Shown: positions 36,226 to 47,280 of the stretch, in pieces | How the letters are laid out: every line of letters begins with the position of its first letter | Position numbering within the stretch: the stretch's first letter is position 1 | Assembly: GCA_028095005.1 (NCBI GenBank) | Contig: CM051462.1 | Span: 171,501,955 to 171,565,954 of the forward strand | From: Rhynchospora pubera | Taxonomy: Eukaryota > Streptophyta > Magnoliopsida > Poales > Cyperaceae | Direction: 5' to 3' | Length of the DNA: 64,000 nucleotides | Made by a program: the position numbers and the translations under genes | The notes under the pieces: generated by a model | What the model was told of the DNA's origin: nothing | Databases searched by the model: none | The model's input: only the letters and a program-made list of their open reading frames with translations

Positions 36226-39200
36226 ATGAACCCAGCAACTCTTATCATTCTCTCTCTTCTTTTGGTTTTGTGGCCAATCCAACCAACTCCATCTCATGCA
36301 TTCGACTCGATATTTAGCTTTGGAGATTCGTACATCGACACTGGTAACATAAATTTGCTGGGTAAGAAATTCTCGGATTCTCCATACAGTGACAATTCGC
36401 CTTATGGACAGACTTTCTTCCACCGCCCCTCTGGCCGGTATAGTGATGGAAGATTGATCGTGGATTTCCTCGGTATTAATTTGTGACAACTCTTTAATTT
36501 GGAATTTTTTTAACTCATTTAATTAATTATGACTAATCATTCACAGATCAAATGCATAAAGTTAGATATAAAATGAAAGAGACATTGTGGACTTTTTTTT
36601 TTTTTTGAATTGTAAAGAGACATTGTAGACTGCATGCACTTCAGATTACTTTTTCTTTCATTTGCTCTTTTACACTTCTATTTTCGGTGCATTAATGACC
36701 GTAACTTTGACAGTGTGTCTTATGATCAAACAACCTTAACTAATAAGTATGAAATTCAGTTATTTGAAATACGAAATTCAAGATTCGAAAGTGTAATACG
36801 CACCCAGCCGTGCTATGCATAACATTTTAGTGTGGTCAAATTTTTCTGTATATTAGTTTGCATCTGAATAATGCTCTAAAAATTAAAAAAAATAGTGAAA
36901 TTATATAAAAATATAGTCTAATTTGTAAAATTGTTTAAAATGTAAATTAAATTAATTAAATTAGATATATATTTTTATAATAAATCTGACGTATATGTAC
37001 ATATTGCGTATTGCATAAAAGAATATACATAGACACATACGTACACATATACGACGTTACAATTTTTTCCTCACATACAGCGGAGGAATTTGGCCTGCCA
37101 TATCTTAAACCTTACTTGGGCAAAAAGGGAAGCTTTAGACAAGGAGCAAACTTTGCTGTAGACGGTGCAACAGCACTTGATCCGACATTCTTCAAGCAGC
37201 ACAATCTAACAGTCACATCAAGTTCATTAAGCACTACCATATCGTCTCAACTACAATGGTTCAAGGAGTTGAAGCCTTCGCTATGCCAAACAACAAAGGG
37301 TTTGTGTCCTTCATTTCTATTTACCTACATCGCATGTTTAAATTATATATATATAGAGAATTGCTAAAATGCTATGCATAGCACGGATGATTTTCGTGTT
37401 ACGGATTGATTTTTGAATTTCATTCTTCAAACTATCGATCCAAATCGTTCATTATCTTCTTCATATTGAATTCTCATTAGAAATCAAATTTTACATTTTT
37501 TTTTACTATTTTATTTAGATTTTTTAAATCCTTAATCTAATAAATTATGGACCCTTCAATAATAGCGATTATCAAAAATCTGAAAAAAATAAAAAATTTT
37601 AAAAACAATATAAAATTTGATTTCCAATGAGATTTTAAAATGAAAAAGATAATGAATGGTCTAAATTGATTGTTTGAATCATTATATTTAACAACGAATC
37701 CGTAGCACGAAGGTCATCTGTGCTATGCATAGTATTTTAGAGGGGGCTAAAGTGTCATAGATGTCACATCCCGCACCGACGGATCGCGGGACGCGAGTAG
37801 AAATTATATCTTCTGCATTCATCCGACAGTCCGTCAACTTATACCATAACAGAAAAACAAACAGAATCAGGTACAAACATCAGTAACCGATTATTTAACG
37901 ACGCAGCTTCTTTACATTTAATTATTATAACAAAGTTCAATCAGATTTGATTAATCCATAGCACAAATAATATATTTTATGGAGATAGGTGGGTCTAAAC
38001 AGTCAGTCAGTCACAGTGGTCCCTTCCCGATCTCACGAGGATCAGGACCGACCCCTCCCCGAACTCAGGAGAATCACGGCTCAAAATTCAATTTCATATT
38101 CACACATCCAATTCTAAACTCGATATCTCATAAAATATACCAATCACAATTCAATAACACATATTTAATGAAAAACAAACGACAAATCAAATCAATCAAT
38201 CAATACGAAATTAAAAACAGAAAAAATCCGGTTACCTCATTATACGATCTAGAAATGAATCAAATCAACTATCCATTACGACTGCGACATATATTCGAAT
38301 TTCAATCGGTCGACTAATCAAACTTATCAACGACTGATATAGTTTCAATCGTACCATCATATATTTTTCTCTGTGGACATGAGTTTTGTGGGTAACAAGA
38401 AATAAATTTATTTTAAGTGGAGATGATGATTCTGTTGTTCGTTTCATCGTACAAGCTAAAATACAAATAGGTCTATAAAGGGCATAATAAAATTTAGAGG
38501 GGACACGTGGTTTCAAGGAGGGCAAGTGTCAACCAAGAGACAAATGAATAAAGTAGGAGGCGGCCCAAATAAACTGAGGTCTCTTTTTTTTTCATTCGGT
38601 TCAAATTACAAAACTATACGGTTAAGAAAATTAATTTCGGTCAAGGGAAAATTTCATGGTCAATTTGGTAAAAATCTCTGACAAGTCAAAGGTCAAAATT
38701 ATGGTCAAAGTATGATCAGTGTCGGTGGATGTCACATTTACCCCTCTAAAAATTGCCAAGTCAAAATTGGTCAAAGTATGATCAGTGTCGGTGGATGTCA
38801 CATTTACCCCTCTAAAAAAATTTCGTCCACGAAACTCAAACGAACAATAACAAATCAAATACAATTAACATAATTCAAATTTCAAATGGAGCAACTGTTA
38901 AAAAGTGTTCAAATTTTAATTTTTATGTTAATTACAACTAATTAACTTCAATTGAACTCAAGCACAACGGATCTTGCCAAGCAATCAACACACAAAGAGA
39001 ATGAGTTGGAAAAATTGTACATCTCGCGAAATCGTATCCGCGAGTCTTGACCAAGGCATGAGAATCGATGGCGCGCCTTCTCCACCGTCTTCACCACGTC
39101 TAGCCGCCGCCCTCGAGTCCACCAAGGAGAATTAGTCACGTTCTACAAGGTACGTGTTACCCAAAGAACAAGCCTAATCTTATGATTTTCTCTCTTGCAT

Positions 39201-42200
39201 CAATCAACAATCTTGATTTAGTGGAGAGAAAATAGCTCAACACATGAGCAAATGAGAGAGAGAGGGAGAGAAAGTGGCGGCCTCAATGGGAGGAAAGAGA
39301 GGAGAGAGAAAAATCTAGGTGGAGGCTCTCATAAGTGGTCCTTATATAAAGCACAAAATCTAATTAACCTATTGCATAATTACAACTATGTCATCCCACC
39401 TACCACCATTATATGGCTGCCACGAAATGGACTTTATGGGCTACTTAATCCACTCAATTTAGTCTCTAATTCTATTAATTAAAGCCCATTTATTTGCTCT
39501 TTAATTGGACTATCTATTTACTCTTAAATAGCAGCCCAATTAATTAATATAACCATTTATATTAAAATTATGTTGAACTAAATTAATTATTAACTAATTA
39601 ATAATTCTTTTTAGAATTAGTTAATGAATTAATTTATTTCTATATGATTCATTGACTTAATTAATTATAACGGCTCGCAACGGTATATAATTAATTAATA
39701 TATCTTATCATATTTCCACAATACTTTCTTCTGTGAATAAATAAATAATGCACTGTGTGATTAAAGTTCCATTTGTGTGACCCTTTGAGGATTTATGCTA
39801 TGTTGGAAATGAAAAATAAATCGCTATTTATTTCCAATAATCATAGACGGTATCTAGCAACACACTATGATTCCCAATTCACAAAAATAATGTACTACTA
39901 CAATATCACAATCCTGTGTGGGAAATAAAAGTATTTTCTTGTCTGATTCTTATGCCACATGATATCACTGTATAGTCCAAATTAGAAATGTGTCATTCTT
40001 GCAGACTATACATTTTCTTGATCTAGAGTTGATTGTACAAATTGGCCAAACAATCCAACTCCATCAAGGGGCCCAAACAGATATCATCAATCACTAGGTA
40101 TACTGATGAGGGCCATATGATTTTCTTGATGAACAATCTTTCCCCGCACAATTCAAGAGAATATAAATAAAGTCTGTATAGCAGCCCTTATCGAAAATCA
40201 ACGGTAGACGATATTTATAAAACCTATCCTCATGTGGAAAGATTAAACCATCTCAAACATAAAATCAAACTCATATGAAATAAACAATTACACATAACAC
40301 AATCAATATGGTTATTTCATTGGGTCAAGTCCTGTGCTATGTTCCAATAACATACACATATACAATTAAGTTGGTAACTCTTTACCTATGTTTTGTAGAA
40401 CTTAATCATCACTTAACTTTCATACTAATCTTATATGACAATTAATGTTCCTTGTTAATTAACAAGATTATGGACAATTTAGATTTATTATTGTCATTCT
40501 AAAATATGATTCACAGAGATTCACAATTCAGATCCTCAACCTGAATGATCTTTCAATAATAAACCTAGGAACAAATGATAAAATTGTTAGAGTTATGTCC
40601 TAGAAGTCAATAATTTAATGACTTAATTATTAGTTTATGTTTTGGATGATATTTTATCATATGTTCCTAGGTTTATTATTGACAGATCATTCAGGTTGAG
40701 GATCTGAATTGTAGATCTCTGTTGATCATTCTTTAGAATGACAATAATAAATCTAAACGGTCCATAATCTTGATAATTAACAAGGAACATTAATTATGAT
40801 ATAAGATTAGTATGCAAGTTAAGTGATGATTAAGTTCTACTAATCATAGGTAAAGAGTTACCAACTTAATTGCATATGTGTATGTTATGGAACATAGCAC
40901 AGGACTTGACCCATCGAAATAAACATATGGATTGTGTTATGTGTCATTGTTTATTTCGTTATGATTTTGGTTCTAAGTTTGAGATGTTTATCTTTTCCAC
41001 ATGAGGATAGGTTCAATAAATACTGTCTACCGCTGATTCCCGATAAGGGCTGCTATACGGACTTTATTTATGTTCTCTTGAATTGTGCGGGGAAAAGTTA
41101 ATCATCAAGAAAACCGTATGTCCCTCATTAATTCACTTAGTGAGTGACGATATCTGTTTGGGCCCCTTGATGGAGTTGGATCGTATGCGCGCAACTAAGC
41201 GATCAACTCTAGATCAAGAAACGTATAATCTGCAAGAATGACACATTCCTATCTTGGATTATACGATGATATCGTGAGACATAAGAATCAAAATAGAGAA
41301 ACATATTTATTCTCTTATGCAGGATTGAAATATTGTAGCAGTACACTATTTATGCGAATTGGGAATCATAACGTGTTGCTAGATACCACTTATGATTATT
41401 GGAATTAAATAACGATTTAATTCCATGGCCAACATAGCATAAATCCTCAAAGGGTCACACAAATAGGACATTAATCACACAGTGCATTATTTATTTATTC
41501 ACAGCAGTAAGTTCTGTGGAAATATGATAAGATTGATTAATTAATTATATACCGTTGCGAACCGTTATAATTAATTAAGTCAATGGATCATATAGAAATA
41601 AATTAATGCATTAACTAATCCTAAAATAATTATTAATGAGTTAATAATTAATTTAGTTCAACACTTATCAATATAAATGGTTATATTGATTAATTGGGTC
41701 GTTATTTAAATAGCAAATATATAGCCCAATTAAAGAGCAAAGTTGAGGGACCTTAATTATATGAATTAATGGTCCAAATGAAGAGGTTAAATGGTCCATA
41801 AAGGCCCATTTCGTGGCTGCCCATTATGGTGGTAGGTGGGATGGCATAGTTGTAATTATGCAAGAGGTCAATTAGGTTTTGTGCTCTATATAAGGACCAC
41901 TTATGAGAGCCTCCACCTAGCTTTCTCTCTCCTCTCATTTCCTCCCATGAGGCCGCCATTTTTCACCCTCTCCTTCTCTCTTTTGCTCATGTGTTGAGCT
42001 ATTTTCTCTCCACTAAATCAAGGTTGTTGATTGATGCAAGAGAGAAAACCATAGGGATTAGGCTTGTTCTTTGGGTACGCTAGCACGTACCTTGTAGAAC
42101 GTGATTAATCCTCCTTGGTGGACTCGAGGGCGGTTACGAGACGTGGTGGAGACGGTGGAGAAGGCACGCCATCGATTCCCATGCCTTGGTCGAGCCCCGC

Positions 42201-43279
42201 GAATACGATTTCGCGGGAGGTACAATATTCCACCCCTTTCTCTTTGTGTCGAAATAGCTATGTACTAGATCCTCTTGCTCTTTGTGTTTTAATTGGATTA
42301 ATTAGTTAGTAATTAGTCACAAAATTAAAATTGAGCGATTTCCTAACAAAAATATCATCCATAACATAAATTAATATTTAAGTTATTAAATTATTGACTT
42401 CTAGGACATAACTCCAACAACAACATGGACCCAGACACAGTCCAAGAAACGAATGTTCTAATACCATCTGTCACGTTCCGCACCAACGAATCGCGGTACG
42501 CGAGCCGAAACGATATCTTCTGCATCAATCTGACAGTCCGTCAACCTACGTCGCAACAGAATAACAAACAGAGTCAGGTACAAACCTTCAGTAACCGATT
42601 ATTTAACGACGCAGATTCTCTACATTTAATTATTATAACAATGTTCAATCAGATCGAATTAATACATAGCACAAATAATATATTTTATGGAGATAAGCGG
42701 GTCCAGACAGTAAGTCAGTCACGGTGGTACCTCTCCGATCTCAGGGAAAATATATTGTCTTCTCTTTTTTCATTTTTTCATTCGGTTCAAACACAAAACT
42801 ATAAAGTTCGGTCAAGGGAAAATTTCATGGTCAATTTGGTAAATATCTTTGACAAGTCAAAGGTCAAAAGTGTGGTCAACACAGTCAAAATTGGTCAAAG
42901 TATGATCCGTGTCTGTGCATGTCACAATTGATATTTTTTTGAGTCATTTTTTAAAATCTGAAAATTCAATTCGTCAATCCGAATCGTTCAAATTGATGAC
43001 CATATTGAAATATAATTGGAGACGAAATTTTACATTTTTTGAATTTTCGATATTTATTTTGATATATTCAAATTGGAGGGTCTAAAATATCCGAATTATA
43101 ATATTTTTTAAAAATATCATATAAATAGCAGAAAATCTGAAAAATGTAAACTTTAGTCTCCAAGGGTATTTTAATATGGTGAATAACTTTAACGGTTCAG
43201 ATTGAGCATTTGAATTTTAGATCTCGAAAAATGACTTTTTGGCACAGGACCCTCTATGCCATCTATGGAACGTTAGCCA

Positions 43280-43321
<42 letters not shown>

Positions 43322-44757
43322 TGAGAATGTTTAATATGCACCATATTGCATAGGGCATTCCGTGCACCACGGACTTTTTCGGGAATATTTTTATAAATTG
43401 ACAAATCTAATTTGACCAATCTAATTTACATATTGAAATCTCATACCAAACCAAAATTTACAATTTTTGAGATTTTATTACTATTTGTTTCGAATTTTTT
43501 AAAATATGTCATTTTTGGAATGTTGTACTATTTAAAATTTTCCAAAAATGACATGTTTTAAAAAATTCGAAAAAATAGTAATAAAATCTGAAAATTTGTA
43601 AAAATTGATTTTCTATGAGATTTCAATATGTAGATTAAATTGGTTAAATTAGATTTGTCAATTTACAAAAATACCCCTAAAAAATGCCGCGGTGCACGGA
43701 ATGCCCTATGCACTATAATGCATATTGAACTTTCTGAATAAAAATAACTGAACTAATTGGCAATGTCCTCGCACTGCAGATTGTAGAGATTATTTTGGCA
43801 GATCTCTCTTTATTGTTGGACTAATTGAAGAGAGAGACTACTTCGAAATGCAATCCAGTGATTTGAATATGATGATGTCTTGTGCTCCAACAATTGTTCG
43901 GATTATTGGTGGAACAATCAAGGTTCTTATAGACAAACATAAAATTGATCTATGTTCTCATTAAATATATGTGTAAATATCTATTTATGAAGTAATTAAA
44001 GATAATATATTACCATAAATATATATACCTTTTCTTTTAATATAGGAACTTCTCGATCAAGGTGCACGGACTGTGGTGGTACCAGGAATTATACCTATGG
44101 GTTGTCTCCCAGCAATTTTGACAGATTTCAAATTTCATGGTGATAACTCTTCATTTGATCTTAAGACTGGATGCGTTGAAACATACAACAAGCTATCAAG
44201 ATATCATAACTCCCTTCTACTTAAGGCAGTAAAAGAACTTCGGGTTAAGTATCCTCATGCAAAAATCATTTTTGCAGATATTTATAAGCCAGTTATGAAC
44301 TTTGTCAGATTTCCGCAACGTTATGGTGAGCCAAAAATTCAATCGACAGAAAAAATGATATCCTATATTCCAAAAATAATAATGATGATGATGACGACGA
44401 CGACAATGATGATAATAAGTAGTCGTCGTCTTCAAAGCTCATGTATTAATTTCAGAATTGTTTAATTTCTACATGTGCTTATTTCTGGTCTTAATTCAAA
44501 AACGTATATAATTTGTTATTTCAGGATTTACATCTAGACCACTTATTGTTTGCTGTGGCAAAGGTGGCGAGTACAATTGGTTACCGTTCGCAATGTGCGG
44601 CTCGCCACATGTAAATGTTACTGCATGCCAGAATCCATCAACATATTTGAATTGGGATGGTCTGCGCTTAACCGAGACCGCCTATCGCTATATCACCAAA
44701 AGCTGGTTAAGAGGTCCCTATGCGGATCCACCTATACTTGATGCTCGTACAAAATAA
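36226..44757 (+). CDS. GDSL esterase/lipase-like protein lacking catalytic Asn and His
   Basis: Five exons with GT-AG introns: 36226-36472, 37081-37299, 43780-43922, 44046-44325, 44525-44757. Joined length is 1122 nt, 373 aa, normal for plant GDSL proteins. Residues 1-25 form a signal peptide (hydrophobic run ending SHA), so the product is probably secreted. Block I FSFGDSYIDTGN carries the nucleophile Ser 35. Block II is GANFAVDGA. Block III, normally with GGND, reads LIEERDY, so the oxyanion Asn is Arg 174. Block V, normally WDGxHxTE, reads WDGLRLTE: Asp 341 stays but the catalytic His is Arg 344 (CGC; CAC would be His). Frame and splice sites are intact, so this looks like an expressed non-catalytic homologue or an early pseudogene. 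Intron 2 is about 6.5 kb and full of transposons. Confidence 0.9.
37364..37740. mobile_element. Foldback MITE in GDSL intron 2
   Basis: The ends are CTAAAATGCTATGCATAGCA and its near-complement GCTATGCATAGTATTTTAG. Arms of about 130 bp are inverted copies. The centre has GGACCCTTCAATAATAGC, related to the unit at 15.7 kb. Confidence 0.7.
38703..38820. repeat. Tandem duplication of the LTR end
   Basis: GTCAAAGTATGATCAGTGTC plus GGTGGATGTCACATTTACCC and the following CTCTAAAAA occur twice in a row, at about 38704-38752 and 38772-38820. The second copy lies outside the LTR and duplicates its end plus the purine tract. Confidence 0.8.
38896..42419 (-). mobile_element. Outer solo LTR (about 1755 bp), split by an inner solo LTR
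   Basis: On the minus strand it starts TGTTGGAGTTATGTCC at 42419 and ends TTTTTAACA at 38896. It is interrupted after its first 66 bp by 40585-42348. Without the insert it is 1755 bp, matching the inner LTR's 1764 bp. Flanks GCAAC (38891-38895) and ACAAC (42420-42424) match 4 of 5. No internal domain is present, so it is a solo LTR. Confidence 0.85.
40585..42348 (+). mobile_element. Inner solo LTR (1764 bp)
   Basis: It begins TGTTAGAGTTATGTCC and ends TTTCCTAACA, so the ends are TGTTAG/CTAACA inverted repeats. A perfect 5-bp duplication AAAAT lies at 40580-40584 and 42349-42353. The same LTR family forms the surrounding sequence in reverse. A TATATAAGGACC box near 41888-41899, followed by the conserved CACTTATGAGAGCC, is the likely LTR promoter; the outer copy has it too. 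No internal domain, hence a solo LTR from LTR-LTR recombination. Confidence 0.9.
42935..43250. mobile_element. Foldback unit in GDSL intron 2
   Basis: The left arm (GAGTCATTTTTTAAAATCTG, then CCGAATCGTTC) is an inverted, diverged copy of the right arm (AACGGTTCAGATTGAGC, then CGAAAAATGACTTTTT). The centre GGAGGGTCTAAAATATC resembles the units at 15.9 and 37.5 kb. Confidence 0.55.
43281..43320. repeat. (CT)n(TA)n microsatellite
   Basis: About ten CT units followed by about ten TA units, between two foldback elements in intron 2. Confidence 0.9.
43324..43735. mobile_element. Foldback MITE in GDSL intron 2, next to exon 3
   Basis: The ends AGAATGTTTAATATGCA and TGCATATTGAACTTTCT are inverted copies. 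Arms of about 130 bp include TGCATAGGGCATTCCGTGCA and its complement. An inner hairpin (CATTTTTGGAA / TTCCAAAAATG) sits at the centre. It ends about 45 bp before the exon 3 acceptor. Confidence 0.75.
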
Positions 44758-45608
44758 GTTTTGTTGGAGCACAAAAATACTCGCAACCATATATATTAAT
44801 TTCTTTCTACGTTTTTTGTCAAACAAAATTATACATATATAGCATGTCACTCCTCTTAGTCACAGACTCACAGGGAACTAGGTGTTAAGTGCAGACTATA
44901 TATGGCTTGAGGTAGATTTGTCAAATTAAGAAAATATAAGTTGGAAGCATTTTTTTTTTCTTTAGCATATTTTCCCCCCTTTGAGCAATTTTGAGAACTT
45001 CAGTTGATGCTTCAGACACATATCAAGTTTGTAACGTTCAATATATTAGTTTTATAACCAAAATAAGTACATATCGATATGTTTGTTTTAGTATAGGGAA
45101 CTGATTTAACAATTATCCATATTTATTATGATCAATGGAATTTGATTTCAGATAATTAAAGCGCTTCGAGAACTTCATTACATTACTATATCTGCTCCAT
45201 TTCCAAGTTTTCTTACCTTATGAATTTGTTTAATGTGTTTCATTCTTTGAAAGTTTTTTTCCGATTAACACATTTCGAAAAAAATCATGTTAAATAAAAT
45301 CCAAAAAAAAAAAGAAAAATGTCATTTAAGAGTATAAAAAAAGAAATTTAGCGTTGGGTTTGATATACAAAAAGGTTGATATGTCGCAGTGAAATGGCCT
45401 AGGTGGTACCGGCCTGTGGTACTGGTACCAATTAATATAGGAGTATATAGGCTGTAAATATACTTTGACTGTTTTTAATCAAACGGGCCTTTTATTACAA
45501 AAAAATAAAATATATGTTTTAACAGCATAGAAATTGGCAGATAACTTTTCGAAAGGATTTATTTATAAACTTACACATTTATTATACAATTACAGTTCGC
45601 CTATACAA
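44758..45608. other. 3' flank of the GDSL-like gene and intergenic DNA
   Basis: AT-rich, no gene recognised. Confidence 0.5.
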
Positions 45609-45611
45609 ATT

Positions 45612-45769
45612 GGCTCCGTTTGGATAGGTGTGGGAAGAACGGAAGAAGGAAAAAAGTGAAAAAAAGTATTGGAAAGTGTGTAACTTTGTGAAGAATTTGA
45701 ATTGTTTATAATTTATTTCTTCCCTTCTTCCTTCTTTTTACCTTCTTCTCAACACATCCAAACGGTGCC
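45612..45769. mobile_element. Tourist-like MITE (158 bp)
   Basis: The ends are GGCTCCGTTTGGATAGG and CATCCAAACGGTGCC, with ATT on both sides (45609-45611, 45770-45772). The interior GTATTGGAAAGTGTGTAACT and ATTGTTTATAAT match the unit at 2.3 kb. Confidence 0.75.
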
Positions 45770-45862
45770 ATTAAAAAGATAAACATCAATCTTCACCGGT
45801 AGAAAGCACTCAGCCCAAATTTTAAACATGTATCTCACGGATTTCCAAAATATATACCATAT

Positions 45863-46080
45863 TTCTGTTTCGTTTCGCCCGGACGAACGGTTAACGAAAC
45901 AACAAAATGATTTCGTTTGGTTGGACAAAACGGTTAAAGAAACAATGAAACAGTTTTGTCCATGTGTAAATCACGAAAATTTAATCGATTTCGAAGTAAA
46001 AAATCTATTTCGTCAAACGAAATGAAACGGTTGACGAAACACTCTAGTTTCGTCACCGTTTCGACCGTTTTGTAGCCCTA
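45863..46080. mobile_element. hAT-like element related to 2830-3109
   Basis: An 8-bp TACCATAT flanks it at 45855-45862 and 46081-46088. The right end GTAGCCCTA is TAGG-type. The left end lacks the matching terminal repeat. The interior has the same GTTTCGTCCGG- and AACGGTTAACGAAAC-like words as the copy at 2.9 kb. It lies just past the small HSP fragment. Confidence 0.7.
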
Positions 46081-46113
46081 TACCATATAAAGGATTTTGC
46101 AAATTTCTTGAAA

Positions 46114-46341
46114 TTAGCCAGAAATTTCAATGGATTTGATGTCAGGCTCCTTGACCTCCTCCTTGGGCACATTCACTGTAAGCACTCCATTCTCCATGGA
46201 TGCCTTGCTTTGCTCAACCTTGGCATTCTCTGGCGCCAGTCTGAACCGCCTCAGGAAATTGTCAATGCCACGTTCCGCACGGTGCCACGTGTCGTTCTTG
46301 TCATCCATTTGTTCCCCTAGATTCCCCCAAAAGCTCCTCAA
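46114..46341 (-). pseudogene. Small heat-shock protein C-terminal fragment
   Basis: The frame ends with the class I small HSP tail: KNDTWHRAER, FLRRFRL, ENAKVEQ, SMENGVLTVNVPKEEV, KSIEISG, then TAA. This equals about the last 70 residues, the C-terminal half of the alpha-crystallin domain plus the I-x-I tail. Upstream (46341-46435) only scraps remain in another frame. The N-terminal half and start are gone, so it is a non-functional remnant. It is more diverged from the intact gene at 60 kb than the pseudogene at 32 kb is. Confidence 0.85.
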
Positions 46342-46973
46342 AAGGTACTTTCGCGTCCTTAGCTGCTATTTCGGAACTTTGCCATTTCTGTCCGTTCACA
46401 AAGCTGCAACTGCAAGCACACTTGCTTTGGATTGAAGATAAAATATAATTCAAATACGTAATCTTTCTTATCCTTAATCCACTAATATTTTTTTCAAATA
46501 TTTTTAATGTTAGTATTTTGATCATAAAATAAGAAAAATAATTATGTAGAAAATGGAATTGGCCACTACCCCTCAAATTAACCAGAGGTTTCAAGGGCCC
46601 TGGATGAAATACATGAATTCTTATTTTGTTTATAGTCGTTTGGATTCAGCAGCGGAACCAGGCCACACATGCCGAGCATCTAAAGTTCTAAACCAAGTGG
46701 ATTCAGACGGAGTCGATGGACCATACACTTGATTGCCATTCGAAACGTTAATAGTGCCATTCGAAAACATCTAAAAACTAAATCATTTATTGAAAACTCT
46801 TCGATTCACATCAATCTGAATTTTAAACAATGCATTTTTGTTGGTTCATAATGCCATTACATTGTAAAAATAAAAAATAATAATCCTTTTTAATATTTTA
46901 CTTTGAAAGTGAAAAACAATTATTTTTTAAACTTAATCGATGAGACAAGGTCTATTCAAAGTAGTTTTTGTTC

Positions 46974-47280
46974 CACTATCTGAATTTTTGGATTGTGCAA
47001 CGGTTAATAAATTCAAATAACCACGGTTTCCGTCCGTTGCAGAAGCCCCTGTAGCAAATCAGATAAAAACCGTCTTTAAATTAACGACGGTTTCAGAATA
47101 AACAACGTCTGTAAACCTAAGCAAATAAAGACGTGTTTGGGAAAAGGCCCGTCGTAGGCCCAAAAATAACGACGGTTATTAAAAATAAGAACCGTCTATA
47201 TTTTAATACAATAACTGCCCTATAAAGGTATACTTTTTAAATTATTGACAGTTTTATATAAAAACCGTGGCTATTCATGT
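46974..47280. repeat. CACTA left terminus and subterminal repeats
   Basis: The CACTA end, followed to about 47275 by repeated ACGGTTT, AACCGTC and AACGACGG words in both orientations. By analogy with Spm, such arrays are binding sites for the element's TNPA-like protein. Confidence 0.75.

Larger units (their letters stand above)
37762..42926 (-). mobile_element. Gypsy-like LTR retrotransposon remnant, hosting nested solo LTRs
   Basis: Read on the minus strand. The 5' LTR is 42926-42469 (458 bp, with an internal deletion of about 0.5 kb) and the 3' LTR is 38736-37762 (975 bp). Ends are TGTGACAT...GTGACA. After the 5' LTR comes a primer-binding site TGGTATTAGAAC (42466-42455), 10 of 12 to the initiator Met tRNA type. 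Before the 3' LTR is a purine tract AGAGGGGTAAA. Flanks ATAGA and ATTGA match 4 of 5. Only about 200 bp of its own interior remains; the rest of the interval is the nested solo-LTR pair. No gag or pol is left, so it cannot move by itself. The superfamily is inferred from end sequence and PBS only. Confidence 0.72.

Noticed and set aside
39252..39482. Frame with GGGSHKWSLYKAQNLI, echoed at 41959-41753
   Set aside because: The echo is due to the inverted LTR arms, not to a conserved protein.
42425..42931. 168-codon plus-strand frame
   Set aside because: It coincides with the LTR 42469-42926 and has no protein similarity I can name; the LTR explains it.
46301..46594. 97-codon minus-strand frame upstream of the small HSP fragment
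   Set aside because: Only a vague likeness to a small HSP N-terminus (SFVNGQ); not enough to extend the fragment.
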